Positions 6,845 through 7,681 of a DNA stretch of 7,681 bases are shown in pieces. How positions within the stretch are numbered: position 1 is the stretch's first letter; every line of letters begins with the position of its first letter. Under the pieces are notes generated by a model. It was not told the origin of the DNA and searched no databases. It saw only the letters and a list, made by a program, of their open reading frames with translations. The translations under genes and the position numbers were made by a program. Location of the stretch: NCBI GenBank assembly GCA_036263455.1, contig DATAGZ010000016.1:1-7681 (forward strand), in the 5' to 3' direction. The DNA comes from DATAGZ01 sp036263455 (GTDB lineage Bacteria > Pseudomonadota > Alphaproteobacteria > Dongiales > Dongiaceae).

Positions 6845-7219
6845 ATGACACGAGCAATTCTGACCCTCTTCCTGATCTTCACGGCCTCCTCTGCCTTTGC
6901 AGTCGGGGCGCCAGTCCGCATCGATGGCGGCGATACCATTGCCGCGCAGAATGATGCCACGGTCTCAACGACTGCCGTGCTGGTGGCCCCATCTAACTCA
7001 AGCCGCGCCTCCCTGAACTGCACGACCACGGAGAACGTGCGCTGGGGGCATTCCGGCGTGCTGGCCACGAAGGGACAACTCTTGCCCGCCAATGGGTCGA
7101 TTGCCATTACCAACACGGCCAGCGTCTACATGATTGCGGAAAGCACTGATGCGACCGTGAGCTGTACGGAAGAATCGTGGGCGTCTGTGTCATCGGGAGG
7201 CGGCATTTTTTCTCCATAG
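6845..7219 (+). CDS. Small exported phage protein, virion-decoration-like
   Basis: A 124-residue protein with a textbook Sec signal peptide: MTR, a hydrophobic core (about 5-14), then A17-F-A19, so cleavage is expected after A19. The mature part of about 105 residues looks like a small all-beta domain: ATVSTTAVLVAP (38-49), NVRWG (64-68), KGQLLPANGSIAI (76-88), ASVYMIAESTDATVSCTE (92-109). This alternation of a VRWG-type strand, an L-x-P-x-G turn and a VY-x-I strand resembles small phage surface or decoration proteins that normally lack signal peptides. Only two cysteines are present, C59 and C107, and both lie in the mature part, consistent with a periplasmic disulfide. The start is set by GGAGG at 6835-6839. 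The next gene begins 10 nt after its stop, so the two are probably co-transcribed. The function is not known. Confidence 0.6.
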   Translation: MTRAILTLFLIFTASSAFAVGAPVRIDGGDTIAAQNDATVSTTAVLVAPSNSSRASLNCTTTENVRWGHSGVLATKGQLLPANGSIAITNTASVYMIAESTDATVSCTEESWASVSSGGGIFSP

Positions 7220-7229
7220 GAGACTGAGC

Positions 7230-7681
7230 ATGAAACTGAGTATGAAAACATCACCCATCGTCTTAGCGCTCCTTCTCCTGACGCAAACGCTCTTTCTCAT
7301 GGGCGCCGTCGTGAGTGGCACCGGGAGCGGCGGCGGTGTCACGGGCTGGCCCACATCGAGCACCACGAAAGAAATCACCTGGGCCAATAGCCTCGCCAAT
7401 GCCGTAAAGATCGGCGACGGCAGCACGCCCATGTGTCATTACACCGATGTCAGTCTCGGGCCGGTGATTCGCCCTTGTACGGATTCCAACGTCGAAACGC
7501 TCATCCCTTCTGGCTTCACGTGGAGCCTGTATGACCTGACAGGCGGCGCCGCCATGCTCACGGTCGATCCAGCCTCGGTGACCAAGAAGAACATGTATCA
7601 GTTTGGGGCGAATTACCGCCCGACCAAATCGATTTGGTTTGATGCCGGGTCACTCTCGACGGACGGCACCCAGTGTGCGGC
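7230..7681 (+). CDS. Second signal-bearing protein of unknown function, 3' partial
   Basis: An open frame from the ATG at 7230 to the window edge (150 complete codons, no stop), preceded by AGGAG at 7218-7222 with 7-nt spacing. The N-terminus has lysines at 2 and 6, a hydrophobic core (about 10-24), then a small-residue zone, MGAVVSGTGSGGG, suggesting signal peptidase cleavage near residues 26-30; an uncleaved anchor cannot be excluded. The exported part seen so far is rich in Ser, Thr, Gly and aromatics, with KEITWANSLANAVKIGDGS (47-65), TDSNVETLIPSGFTWSLYDL (84-103) and MYQFGANYRPTKSIWFDAG (122-140), and looks beta-rich. Cysteines at 69, 83 and 149 are all in the exported portion. I do not recognise the family. 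A tail-fibre-like or surface-display protein is possible. Confidence 0.6.
   Translation, partial: MKLSMKTSPIVLALLLLTQTLFLMGAVVSGTGSGGGVTGWPTSSTTKEITWANSLANAVKIGDGSTPMCHYTDVSLGPVIRPCTDSNVETLIPSGFTWSLYDLTGGAAMLTVDPASVTKKNMYQFGANYRPTKSIWFDAGSLSTDGTQCA

Noticed and set aside
1..7681. CRISPR array, tRNA genes, insertion sequences or attachment sites
   Set aside because: No regularly spaced repeats, tRNA-like cloverleaf, transposase motifs or flanking direct repeats were seen by eye.

Overview
The window is a piece of a tailed-phage or prophage structural module. It contains no ribosomal, tRNA or metabolic host genes, so the host cannot be named. The composition is moderately GC-rich, all genes lie on the + strand, and the starts carry Shine-Dalgarno sequences, which fits a bacterial phage. 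The gene set resembles podovirus-type (short-tailed) phages: a P22 gp10-like tail-hub protein, then a cupin-like protein, a GNAT-like acetyltransferase, an S74-chaperone-tipped protein, and two large internal or ejection-type proteins. This order is familiar from podovirus-like phages and prophages of Proteobacteria, but the sequence may equally come from an uncultured phage.

Bases 1-6754 hold six genes read as one tightly packed operon. Every junction overlaps: ATGA at 1185-1188, 7 nt at 1715-1721, 34 nt at 2236-2269, TAATG at 3511-3515 and TAGTG at 5286-5290. This suggests translational coupling and co-expression as one late virion-assembly block. The likely roles are head-tail joining (first gene), accessory enzymes or modifiers (cupin and GNAT), a tail or ejection-apparatus component processed by its own S74 domain, and two proteins probably packaged in the virion and delivered with the DNA. 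The second of these is rich in glycine/alanine segments suited to membrane insertion.

A strong rho-independent terminator (6790-6829) closes this block. Only 5 nt after its U-tract comes the ribosome-binding site of a second, shorter group. That group has a 124-residue protein with a clear Sec signal peptide and two cysteines, then a second signal-bearing protein that runs off the right edge. Two Sec-type proteins next to a virion operon, with no room for a promoter after the terminator, form the most unusual part of the window.

Both ends are incomplete: the first gene lacks its N-terminus and the last lacks its C-terminus. Family assignments come from reading motifs by eye; no database search was run.
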